Source: Kondoa malvinella
Taxonomy: Eukaryota; Basidiomycota; Agaricostilbomycetes; Agaricostilbales; Kondoaceae
Assembly: GCA_039545315.1 (NCBI GenBank)
Contig: BCIM01000005.1
Location: 374,609 to 438,608 of the forward strand
DNA: 64,000 bases
Direction of reading: 5' to 3'
Part shown: positions 1 to 9,738 of the stretch, piece by piece
Layout of the letters: each line of letters begins with the position of its first letter
Numbering within the stretch: position 1 is the stretch's first letter
Translations under genes and position numbers: made by a program
The notes under the pieces: model-generated
Database searches by the model: none
What the model saw: the letters and a program-made list of their open reading frames with translations, nothing else
What the model was told of the DNA's origin: nothing

Positions 1-317
1 ACCGGTCTGAAGGTCTCAGGTCGGACCGCTACCCAGGCAGGAATGGAGCAATGGGCTCGCCCATTCGATCCGAATGACAGTCTGACCCTGGCGATGCTTC
101 CGAGCTTGTACCCAGCATCGATGACAAGGTCGGACACAGACAAGGCGTCCTTCTGGTAATGCTCAGGATAGAGCAACGTAGCATGAGTAGGGAAGAGTAT
201 CTTGCCATCTTCTGGAAGGAGCGCTCGAATATGGCCAACGCAGATCTTGAGTTCCTGGAGGGAAAGAGGGCCAGCCGAAGCAACGGTATGAGCAGCCGGG
301 ACCTCATTGGAGGTCAT
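1..317 (-). CDS. Unknown protein, N-terminal part only
   Basis: An open frame starts with ATG at 317-315 on the minus strand and runs without a stop to the left edge, so only about 105 residues are visible. It begins MTSNEVPAAHTVASAGPLSL and includes the stretch LPEDGKILFPTHATLLYP. The composition looks like real coding sequence and there is no alternative long frame. I do not recognise the family. It lies on the same strand as PIG-S, about 210 bp downstream of the PIG-S stop codon. The 29-307 reading frame on the same strand is a shadow in another phase. Confidence 0.5.
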   Translation of the reverse strand, partial: MTSNEVPAAHTVASAGPLSLQELKICVGHIRALLPEDGKILFPTHATLLYPEHYQKDALSVSDLVIDAGYKLGSIARVRLSFGSNGRAHCSIPAWVAVRPETFRP

Positions 318-527
318 GATGGTGGATTGAGGGAGAGCGCGATTGAGCGAAACGCGAGCTGAAGTCGTCTTCCGGTGACGACAAAGGGAAGGTAGAGACG
401 AGCGTTGCGACTGGTGGCGAATCAAGCAATATCTTGATGCTCTGGAGCGTCATATCAGTACGTACGTTTGCTGAGAAAGGAACCGACATACAAGACAGGC
501 GAGCACTCACTCACTCCTTCAAGCCAA

Positions 528-2178
528 TCAAGCCGTCTTCACCTTCATCACCTTGCTCCTTTTCCGCCAAGCTACCACCTCCCTCACAGTAGCAGCAAAA
601 ATCGGCAATGCAATCGGACCAAAGAAGGGCGTGTACACTGCAAGTTTATGTTCATCCGGGAAATAGAGCAGACCGAGCATGGAAGGATGAAAGAAAGCTT
701 TAGACGCTTCTGTTGATGCTCTGACTGCATGGTCGAGCGCTGCCGATGTCGAGGTAGGAAGGGAAGATTTTATCTGTCCACCAATTTGTCATTGAGCTCG
801 CTTGGAGCAAGACAACAGATGGACGCACCAGATCAAGGGAAGCCAATGCTGTACGTACACCATTCCTCACTTCAGTATTGATGCGCATATTCTTAATCTC
901 TTTTGCTAGTTTCACCGTAGCGCTAAGTGTATCAACCGCTTCTTTGGCATTTTCAATCAAGCGATTTCGAATCAATGCGTCAATCTGCCAGGTAGCAGGA
1001 GTACTGGAGGAAGGTCGAGGAAGACCGAGAAGTAGTTGGAATTGCGAGTGGAAAGTAGCGAAGGCACGCGAGAGGTCGTCTGTGGGATTAAAGATGTATA
1101 CGCCGCCCCATTGCGGTATAATGAATGCGTTGCTGTCTGATATTTGGCCTGTGCCCTCGAAATATGTGTTAGCTAAATGATTAGCAGACCAATTCATTCG
1201 GCGCACCATTCTGCTGCAATATCGACATAGGTCTAGCGTCCTTCGCTGGGATGTAAAGTAAGAAGTGTAGAACAGGATCAGAGGAAGCTGTAGATGCTAG
1301 GTTCCACTCTGCAGCATTGATGAATGCTTTCAAGGTATCTTCTGGGATCAAAGTGCCTGATTCAGCTTGTTCCGGCTCGAAAGCGAGAGGAGCGATGAAT
1401 TGAGATTGAGCTTCGATGGTGAAGTTGTGCAGGGATTGTAGAGCGCTGCAGGTGGGTAGGATGTAACCTGTATGCAGCAATTGGATGAGTCAAGGAAAAG
1501 TCGCCGAAGACGCAGGACTACGTACTATTCAAGTTCTGGTTGATATCGTAATGCAGAGGCACTTCATCTTGCGTCCCATCTTGTTGCAGTACACTAAAGC
1601 GCAATGTATATCGCGGTGCATACTTGACGATCTTGTCAGATTGGCTTGAGTCAAGCTCGACTAGCCGTACAAGTTAGCGAGAACATTGACAGATACAAGA
1701 GGGCGTACCGGCTGATCCGTCTGGCCAAGTCAGAGCATTGTTGGCATCGAGAAAGAGGTCTGCATCATTAGCAGAGGAAGCGAGTCGATAGTCGAAACAG
1801 TCGCGAACCGAGCATTTGCTGCTTTTTGACTGCTGTCGAAGAGAATGTAGACTTTGACTCTTGGCTGCGAAGACCCGTACAGGCACAGTGATAGGACAGC
1901 AGGTCTGTAGACGCAGCAGTGTATATAAGCCGAAAACTCGACATAACAACTCGAGCGCCCACTGAAACATCACGCCAGGCTTTGTCTTGAGCAGAAGGCA
2001 GAGAGAGACGCTGTGTAGTAGTTGTAGACCACCAAATAGGCAGTCCGAGCAACACAACAGCCCAAAGTGCAGACAGAATGTATTGACGCTCTCGTCGCTC
2101 GCTCAGCGGTTCTTCGTCGTCCACCTCTGGTATCACAGGCTCTGGTATAGCTTCCACAGGCAATTGGGTATCCGACAT
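528..2178 (-). CDS. GPI17: GPI transamidase subunit PIG-S/Gpi17
   Basis: This is a non-catalytic subunit of the ER-membrane GPI transamidase complex, which swaps the C-terminal signal peptide of precursor proteins for a GPI anchor. The start at 2178 gives MSDTQLPVEA and then the family hallmark N-terminal membrane segment plus GLPIWWSTTTTQRLSLP. After an intron near 1911-1965, exon 2 carries CCPITVPVRVFAAKSQ. Further exons hold FLLYIPAKDARPM, then NAFIIPQWGGVYIFNP, which matches the family's conserved luminal core. The last exon, read in a shifted frame after a roughly 40-nt intron near 765-805, gives HPSMLGLLYFPDEHKLAVY and the C-terminal membrane helix FFGPIALPIFAATV, ending KVMKVKTA. Both expected transmembrane ends are therefore present. 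It is transcribed divergently from the SRPBCC gene, with only 64 bp between start codons. Confidence 0.9.
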
Positions 2179-2242
2179 GACTCACGGTAATTGTTGGAGG
2201 TCAAGCCGTTCGAGCGCGTCATCTGCTTGGAGCTGTACAAGC

Positions 2243-3030
2243 ATGTCGTCCATCACAAGCTCTCCTTACGTTCTCGGTGAGCAGGCTCCAGCACTCCTCT
2301 TGAAGAGTTTCGCTGACGTCTGTGACAGAATCGACTGTCGTCAAGTACGTCGAAGCTGGCCTCTCGTGCATTTGAATCGGTCTCATCTTTCTTTCTCTCT
2401 TTTTCTCTCTTCTTCTCGTCATCAGAGCTTCAGTCGACAAAGTTTGGTCTGCTCTTTCGAAGCTAGACTTCAAGTTCTGGTCTTTGTTGGAAAGCTCGAA
2501 GCGTGAGAGCTCGTCTGATGATTGTCCGTCGCTGCTCCTTGCTCTTCCCTTGTTCTCTCATTGGTACGCTATGTAGATGGAGCTGTCAACACCTTGAAGT
2601 TCAAAGACGGGACTACTCAAAAGGTACGCCTTCACGCTCTCGTGCGACCTGTCGCTGGAGTGCAAAACGGCTGTACAGGTCGCTGTCGTCGCTTTCTCGT
2701 CCATCAATCGTACAATCACATACGAAGTGCTCGAGTCGAACCCGGAAGTCCAGTACTCGAGGTCAATCATTGATCCCCGTTAGATCTTGCACCGAAACGA
2801 ACTCATCTGGTGATAGTGCTTTGCACACCATCACCGCCCAAAAAGTCACTTCAGACGGATCTACCTTCGTCAGCTGGAGTGTAGAATTCTCGAGCGATGC
2901 TGTAGGTGCAATCAATATTGCGCTGCATACTCTTAGCCTGATGATGCATGTACAGTCTGCTGCCGTCATCCAAGACAGCAAGCACAAGCGAAGTGAGGCT
3001 TTGGCTGAGCTCAAGAAGAGCTTGGAGTAG
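2243..3030 (+). CDS. Bet v 1 / SRPBCC-fold ligand-binding protein
   Basis: A small soluble protein rebuilt from about seven exons. The start ATG at 2243 gives MSSITSSPYVL. Exon 2 is only 16 nt (2329-2344). Exon 3 begins at 2426 with ASVDKVWSALSKLDFKFWS, the N-terminal signature of polyketide-cyclase/Bet v 1-like proteins. Later exons give LKFKDGTTQKVAVVAFSS and ITYEVLESNPEVQYSSALHT. The last two give GSTFVSWSVEFSSDA and AAVIQDSKHKRSEALAELKK. All joins keep frame with GT-AG introns, for example 2277-2328 and 2345-2425. The fold forms a hydrophobic cavity, but the ligand cannot be told from sequence. It shares a very short bidirectional promoter with PIG-S. Confident on family; the function is unknown. 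Confidence 0.8.
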
Positions 3031-4034
3031 ATCAAGCGAAAAGCTAAAGCAGGCGCAATGCCAATGGTGTGTCTGGACCCTCCAGGTGGCGTCTACGGAG
3101 TCTGAACTTCTCTGAAAAGGCATTTTCATACCTGAAGCATTGCGACAGGGAGCAACGGAAACTTTGAACCTTTGATTTCGCCGCTCTGTTGAGTTGTTTC
3201 TGACCTCTGGCTCATGCTTCGGACTTTTGTCAGCTTATGGTGCTTTTCGTCTTGCTATGATAGGCGTGCCATCTTCTCTGGCCGCCAATTCGCACTTTTG
3301 CATCTTTCCTCTCCTTTACACAACATCATCACATTCTCCAATTACCCTCGCCATCACACTTCTTGAAGCTCCACTGTTGGCGCATGCTGGGCTCCCTCCG
3401 CGCCTGTTTATTTACCGGTACCAATCGCGCTCAGACTCCCCCCAAGTCTTCATCCTGGTCTACCACAATGCTAAGAAATGACAGGCGCGGTTCCTGGTAC
3501 ATATCCTCTACGCTCTGTCCATCCGATGACGTCCCGCAGAGCGTGGACCAATCCACCGCTGTCTTCCCAAATCATCGAATGAAGGCGCTCGGCCGCAAGC
3601 GCACGGTCCGCCACGCTTGTCATTTAGCGCTATGCATCAGTGCTCCCTCCGCTGTCTTTTGCAAACGTCGTCGTTGTTGTGTGCGAATCCCTTCGGGATC
3701 TGTTGTTTGTGTCAGCTTATTCCATTGTGGAGCCGGCAAGGATTTGGGTTGATCCCATTTTCTTTTCCCTTGCAGAAAGGACCGTGCAACAACTCGAATC
3801 ATGGCAGATGAGCTGATGACGAAAACTATTGGCGTAATTATGGCATTACCGCCTTCAGCAAATGTGCGTCCAAAATCCAATGCCATGCAAAATGCAAAGT
3901 CACAGATAAGCTGGCAGCCCTATACAGTATTGAAGGAGATGCTACCACCTCATGATATGCCAGACTGGTTCTTTCACGTCCTTTATACAAAGTCAGCAGT
4001 CTATATATACAGCCGCCGAGCGGATCGCGATCTA
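3031..4034. other. Intergenic stretch, no supported gene
   Basis: About 1 kb between the SRPBCC gene and the membrane-protein gene, both on the plus strand. Frames at 3194-3481, 3363-3752, 3617-3811 and 3801-4055 are short, overlap one another in different phases and show no family pattern. The stretch presumably holds the 3' UTR of the left gene and the promoter and 5' UTR of the right one. A T/A-rich run, tatatatac, lies near 4001-4010, just upstream of the proposed start at 4035. Confidence 0.4.
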
Positions 4035-5681
4035 ATGTTTATCGCAGTTATGTGATAGCAGGATTAGGCCGTGCGCAACTCAAGCCTTCTGCCGTTCTTG
4101 TGGACTGACAGATCACTCCAGTGCTCGCCTCTTTAGCAACTATATCAGGAAGAATCGCGCGCAGAACATTTTGGCTGTTTCATGTCAGGTCATCGGCTGC
4201 CTGTGGCCCTATTCTTTTGCCCAATACGGTCGTGCTGCTGTCAATATGGAGCGGACTGTACTTTGTCTCGTCTATATTGTCTTCGCACTTCCTGTCGAAC
4301 TCGTACAAGAACAAGAAAGACCCTCTTCAAGGTATGCACAATTGGGCAGCAGTACGACGGTTTGCTAACCCTCTTGTCAGGATGGCTATACCAGACTGTA
4401 ATAGTACGTCACAATGCGTGCCTCACACCTGCAGTGCTGATTCTGCTGCCGCAAGTTTGTACAAATTATGCTATGCCTATGGTACGGGTCCCACCTTCCT
4501 CAGCGAGAAGTCTCATTGACCGACTCAATACAGGACACAAGCATGGGTAAGGTTCAATGTCTTCCAAACTATGCAGATGACTGACCTGGCTGCAGAGCTG
4601 CACAGGCGCCGCTGTACTTCTGTACGAGCCCGCATCCGGCTCTAGGCCCCTGCAGTGGCGATGGGTCGGATCGGTCGTCAGTGGCCTATTCGTGTTCGGC
4701 TGTCTGTTATCCGTCTCTTTGTTCCCTAGCGTGCAAGGTCACTACATGGCCCAGATGTCTGGCCTTTCCAACAACTGGAACGACGTGCAAGGTATCCTGT
4801 CAGGCTGGCAGTCGAGATGGCAGCCAGGTCAATCTTTTGTCAGTCTTGCCAGTGATGTTCGATCCCTTATCTGACCTATTTGGACGCAAGATCCCTGATC
4901 CTGCGTGGACAAGTATAGCAACTCAAACTTCTAATGCTCTATCCGACGCGATACCTTGGAATCGGTGCGTCCGTCGCATCAGCCAAAGGACATAGCTGAA
5001 GTATCTTCAGTCGCGCTCTGTACATCTACGGCTCGATACTTCTTTCGCAAATGCTTCTCGTCGCTCTGCCTGCCTCCTTGTTTTACATTCGGATCCTACG
5101 TAAACAGATCGCTTCGACCAAAGTCACCGCATCTCACCAGCAGACTCTACGGTCGTCAGTGAGAAATTAGTATGTCTCTTGGCTCGCAGGCGTTCATTGG
5201 ATCTGATGTATGATAACAGCAAACTCCTCATAGCTGAAACAGTGGTCGTGCTCGCTCTGGGCGTGTGCTACAGTATGTTGTCTTTGCAAGCCTCAAGTAA
5301 TACCACTAACGCCTCACACCAGTCGCAGCGGGTTATTGGATGGGATCAAATGCAGAAGCAGTCGTCATCGACCCTTATTTCGCCTCCATCTCGATAACCG
5401 TTCTCCTTCTCCCTTTCGGCTCGATAGCAGCGACAATATCGGCTATCCTAGCCTTCTATACCATCTTCCAAATACGCTCGGATAAACAGACAGCTTCGAG
5501 AGCTACTTTCGGTTCTCGTGTTTCGGATCAGCTCAAACAGCAGGTAAGCATCCATGTACCTAGTTCTCACCAAATCTGATTGGGTCGCTAGTCTGTGAAT
5601 GTGCACTTGAGCGATATGAGCAGACCAAGAGATCCTGATGGGTTGGAAAAGGACGACCTCGGGTTCGAGCGGAACATATGA
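4035..5681 (+). CDS. Unknown multi-pass membrane protein
   Basis: About ten short exons can be joined in one frame. The proposed start at 4035 reads MFIAV, then after an intron RLFSNYIRKNRAQNILAVSC. Hydrophobic stretches follow: TVLCLVYIVFALPVEL, MLILLPQVC, VVSGLFVFGCLLSVSLF, ALYIYGSILLSQMLLVALPA, LLIAETVVVLALGVCY and ISITVLLLPFGSIAATISAI. The tail is charged, ending KDDLGFERNI. One internal exon is only 13 nt (GACACAAGCATGG). Roughly six or seven helices are plausible, which would suit a receptor-like or transporter-like protein, but I see no diagnostic family motif. The joins from GAAVLLYEP to the stop are in frame and fairly secure. The first exon and the phase of the exon at about 4130-4330 are uncertain, because a second frame there is also hydrophobic. 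Confidence 0.5.
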
Positions 5682-5822
5682 AATCGTCGGTATGTACAGA
5701 GGAATGTATCTGTACAGATTGTTTAGCTGTCGGGAGTATTAGTATAGGAAGGGATATCAAATGCAGGGGAATCCCTATTATCATACAAAGTGATACGAAT
5801 GTCCATGTCCAAAACATACAAC

Positions 5823-7189
5823 TCAACGTCGCAGTAACCTCGTCTTGGGCGGTAATTTCGGTTGTTTCGCTTTTGGGGTAGCTTTCGGATTCAACTCATC
5901 CATCTCTACTCTTGAAAGATAGACAGAAATCGAACTAGCAGCTTGATACGCCTTGTTCGTTCTACTTCTTATCAGCGCAAAGTCCATGGCAAGCGAGAAG
6001 AAGGGCACTAACGATATGGCGAGCTTAGACTCGTCTTTCACATACTGGTATAATTCTTCTCCTGCTTTATGCCGTTTCCTTTTCACTTCGGAAGCGATTT
6101 TGACTGCTTTGGCTGCGGCTGAAGGAGTTTTCGCTTTGAGTACGATGTAGGTTAAGAGTTGGTCCTGTGCTCTAGACATCTGCACTAGTCCCAGAGGACA
6201 TGGCAGGAAAAGACGCACCTTCATCAATTCACAGCAGTGTTCAACGAGGAAGGATTCTTTCAGGTTTTCCAACACATGCACTTCATTCGGTTCGCCCAGC
6301 ATAACATCGTCTATTGGAGGCGTAGGCGGTTGCGGACTCTTACTAGGCTGAGGAATCTTGTTGAGCTTGTTATCGCCGGATGCTGCTCTTTTCGCTTCTT
6401 GTCGATTTCCTAGAGTATTTGGTACGTCTACTCCGCTATTGATGTCGAGGAAAGAGCAGAGTGATAAAAGGATGATGATTTCTAGTCCTGCTCGATCTTC
6501 CTGCTTTATTGTCAGCTGAGTTTAGCTTGTTACGACAGATGAAGCGTACAATGTCTAGACGGCTGAGATTATAGTCTAGGAACTGAAGGTGTGTCAGCGT
6601 AGGATGAGGGTCAAGACAGGAAGCGCACCTGTACTAGACCGTCTGGATTTCGTCTGTTTGGTGCTACATAAAGCACAAGATTGATATCTGCGTCTGGCTT
6701 TCTGTTCAGCCACAGTGTGAAGCCTATGCTGGATCAATAGGCAGAAGTCAGCCATGCGATCAGAGCTACCTTTCAGTGAGCCATCTATTTGCTTGTCCTG
6801 CCACGGACGTCAGCAATCATCGGCCAGACAAAAGCCAAGCTTACCCTTTTCCAAAAGAAAGACTCGTTCTCGTAGCTGAAAGACCATTCCCTTTTCCAAC
6901 GCATAAGCTGTCGTTAAAACCCACATGGTTTCGGGCTCGCTCACCAACTAAGCGAGGAAGTCGACCTGACTTCAACGACAGACGCAGGATTGAGCATCTC
7001 CAACACCCTTAGTTTCCCGCTGAGCTTCTTGCATGCCCCCAGCGGCACTTGGGTCAATTGATCCTGAAGCAATATCTCGTCTTGCTTTGCAACTACTAGA
7101 TAACGTGTGGACGTTTCGCTTTCGTTGAGCTCGAGTTGATTTGAAGCGTTGCTCTTGATAGTGAGCGAGTATAAATTTGGGTCTAGCAT
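5823..7189 (-). CDS. Conserved protein of unknown function
   Basis: The start at 7189 gives MLDPNLYSLTIKSNASNQLE, followed by LGACKKLSGKLRVLEMLNP. After an intron near 6930-6980 the frame continues LMRWKREWSFSYENESFFWK. Short exons then give QIDGSLKGFTLWLNRKPDA, NLVLYVAPNRRNPDGLVQ and FLDYNLSRLDI. Another exon gives DRAGLEIIILLSLCSFLDI. The long last exon is basic and ends QPKLPPKTRLLRR. The W-K-R core followed by a DYNLxRxDI-EDRxGLE block looks like a recurring fungal protein pattern and loosely recalls tubby/LURP-type membrane-binding folds, but that is only an impression. No membrane segment is evident. It is convergent with the membrane-protein gene, with stop codons about 140 bp apart. 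Confidence 0.6.
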
Positions 7190-7447
7190 TGCTGTGGCCT
7201 AGCGAGTATGTTGAGAGCAAACGAGGCTGTGAGGTATTCGCGTGTGCGTGACAGTCTGACTTTGGCGAATTGGTCTGACTATCTGCGAGGGGTACTCTTC
7301 AGCCATTTGCCTTTGTGTAGGTCCTGTGTACTCACCTTGCTGTGGCCGTTATTAGCAAGGCTCTTGGATGAACAAATGCATGACGACTTGTCTGACCCTG
7401 GTGGGTGAATCACGGTTGCTCTCCAACCAGCATACCTTGTTGAAAAC

Positions 7448-9284
7448 ATGTCTACAATGAATGCCCTCGTCTCGCCAGGATCTGGAAAAGATGCAACAGT
7501 GCAACAAAAACCCGTGCCAAAGATTGCCAGCAACGAGGTCTTGTACATTATAGCATCCTATAGCATGAGACACCCTCGCTGACTGCCTCATGCTCCTTAC
7601 AGGGTCAAGACCAAGGCAGCCGCTCTTAGTATGTTGCGTCTACAAGCAGATTGAGAGCTGCTTACTCATGCTCGCTCAATTTATTAGATCCCACCGGTCA
7701 GTACCGTTCCGAGCAGCGCTGGGAGCTATACTGATGTGTGATATCAAGACTGGAAGCACATGGCAAGTTTGCAGCTTCTTTTGATCCGCTTCAATTAGCT
7801 CATTACATGCAACTGTTGTAGAGATACATCTCGGTGAGACCTGCATGCTGTTGATCAGGTCCAGCTTACTCATCGCAATCCGTACTAGCCTGAAGGAGGT
7901 ACGCTCTCACATCGCGCTCCAATAATGAGAATCTTCGGCTAAACTGTTCTTGTAGCCATCATGGGCTGCGACTTCTCTGGTATTGTCAAAGATGTCGGAC
8001 CAGATGTCAAGGACATTAAAGTCGGCGAGTAAGCCATTCCGCCGAATGCCATGATGGCTATATGCTAACTCGGAGTTCTCAGCCGAGTCGCTTCTGCCGT
8101 TCATGGAAGCTGCTACCCCGCTGTTGGCGCTTTCGCTGAATACCTCAAAGCCGAGTCAGTCCCACTGTATACCTCCGAGAAAGGTATCGCTGATGCACAA
8201 ATCAGCGCAAAGCTTCTATGGAAAGTACCCGAAAACACTTCTTTCGAAGATGCTGCAGCTATCGGTGGTGTTGGTTGTGAGACTGCCGCTTTGTACGTTT
8301 TCTTTCATATAGTAAGACCTCGGACTAATGAGTTTGGTTTCCTAGCGCACTCTACCCAACTTTGAAGAAAGCTCTTCCTGGCCAAAGTTCTTCTGGTGAA
8401 CCTTTCCTCGTTTGGTCCGGTGCTACTTCGGTTGGTATGTATGCTATTCAACTCGCCAAGGTATGCCTATGTTTTGTTTCTTTACACTCGGAGATTAAGA
8501 CATGCGCTCTGATTACAGGCTTCGGGTCTACGTGTCGTCACTACCGCTTCAACTGACAACCACGATTTCCTCAAGAGGTATGTCTTCTCTTCTTCTCAGA
8601 GTATGGCTGATAGGTTTGGACTAGTCTCGGAGCTGAAGAATGCTTCGACTACAAGGACGAAAACGTAGCTGAAAAGGTCAAGAAATGGGCCGGTGACAAG
8701 GGCGTTACTTCTGCTCTTGACTGTATCAGTGAGAAAGGTATTCTTTTCTCAACATCAAGCAAGGGTTTCGCTGAGTGTGTTTTTTGTCAGGCTCGACTAA
8801 AGGCGCTGCTTCTTGCATGACTGGTGGTAAAGTTATCACTCTGCGTAAGTCGCACTAAGATACAGGCCGAATAGACTATAATGCGGTCTACAGTGCCCGT
8901 CGACGCTCAAAAAGAAGGCATCACCAACGTCGAAGTAGAAGGCATCCTGCTCTACACTACTTTCGGCTACTCCTTCACTTTCTTCGGCAAAGAGGTGTGT
9001 TCCCTCTTTGCACATATACGGCGTTGCTGATCATACCAGTTCCCTGCCATGCCCGACCACCACGAAGCTCGCTCGTCCTTCCTCAAGAACCAGATGTCTG
9101 ATCTTGTAGCTAAAGGTCAGCTCAAAGCCAACCCGCTCAAGAAGCTCGAAGGTGGTCTAGAAAGCATCTTGGAGGGAATGAAGGTGAGCCCGCAGCTCTT
9201 GTGTGATGATGTCAGAGCTAATGATATTCGCAGTACATGGAAGCTGGAAAGGCAAAAAGGCAGAAATTGGTGTACTCCTTCTAA
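7448..9284 (+). CDS. Zinc-type medium-chain dehydrogenase/reductase (enoyl-reductase-like)
   Basis: A member of the MDR superfamily, closest in pattern to the fungal ToxD / trans-acting enoyl-reductase group: NAD(P)H-dependent reduction of a C=C or C=O bond on an unknown substrate. The start at 7448 gives MSTMNALVSPGSGKDA. Exons give VKTKAAALNPTDWKHMA, then two micro-exons (7822-7833 and 7889-7898) complete RYISPEG, followed by AIMGCDFSGIVKDVGPDVKD. The cofactor region contains FLVWSGATSVGMYAIQLAK, ASGLRVVTTAS and LGAEECFDYKD. The C-terminus is GKAKRQKLVYSF, as usual for this group. The ligands of the structural zinc cluster are not evident, which fits the zinc-free quinone/enoyl-reductase branch. 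About twelve exons. Confidence 0.85.
7822..7898 (+). other. Two consecutive micro-exons (12 nt and 10 nt)
   Basis: Exon 7822-7833 (AGATACATCTCG) is flanked by TAG and GTGAGA. Exon 7889-7898 (CCTGAAGGAG) is flanked by TAG and GTACGC. Joined to the exons on either side they give DWKHMARYISPEGAIMGCDF, which restores the conserved region of the reductase with no frame break. Skipping either exon destroys the frame or this motif. Confidence 0.7.
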
Positions 9285-9738
9285 ACACTTGTTATAAGAG
9301 AAGTACATGCTGTTGAATGAACAAAATATGAATTGTTGGACGTTGAAAAAGTCCCATCTGTTTCAGCCAGATTTGTTTCTTTTCGATTACTGTACTTGAT
9401 TGATGATGGTGGCCCGTAGCCAGTTGGAGGCAGTAGAGTATTATAGACCTACAACACGCGAGCGCCTTTGTTAAAACAGAAGCATCACGGCAGACAGACT
9501 GACTTCAAGGTTGAAACTTTCTAAAGGTCATGACACTTGGAAGAGCAGTCCTGTGCATCAGGCCAGCCACTACATTGGAGCCGCTTTCAATCTGGTATGC
9601 ATCTCCCTATGCTAGGAAGGCTTGCTAATGGTGGTGAAAGAATACAAAACATCTTGCAAACATCGCGAATCTAAATTTCAAAGCAACAGACCCTCGCAGC
9701 ATCTAGCACACTGCGTTCGAGCAGCTAGCATACGCGCC
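9285..9738. other. Intergenic stretch with transporter scrap
   Basis: About 450 bp between the reductase stop and the MYND-protein start. Apart from the short transporter-like scrap at 9401-9464 I see no coding signal. The rest is presumably the 3' UTR of the reductase and the promoter of the MYND gene. Confidence 0.4.
9401..9464 (-). pseudogene. Decayed fragment of a sugar-transporter gene
   Basis: A 21-nt block at 9418-9438 is identical to 12349-12369 inside the hexose transporter CDS. A second 10-nt identity (cacgcgagcg, 9455-9464 and 12380-12389) follows at nearly the same spacing. On the minus strand the parent encodes RSRGVGLSTASNWLW. Here the reading frame is broken by a small insertion and a stop. 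It lies in the non-coding gap after the reductase gene. It is best explained as a small duplicated, degenerate scrap of the neighbouring transporter or a lost paralog. Confidence 0.45.

Noticed and set aside
700..830. Possible frameshift near the end of PIG-S
   Set aside because: A 40-nt intron with an acceptor GGACAG fits the frame change and yields the expected C-terminal helix, so no mutation is needed.
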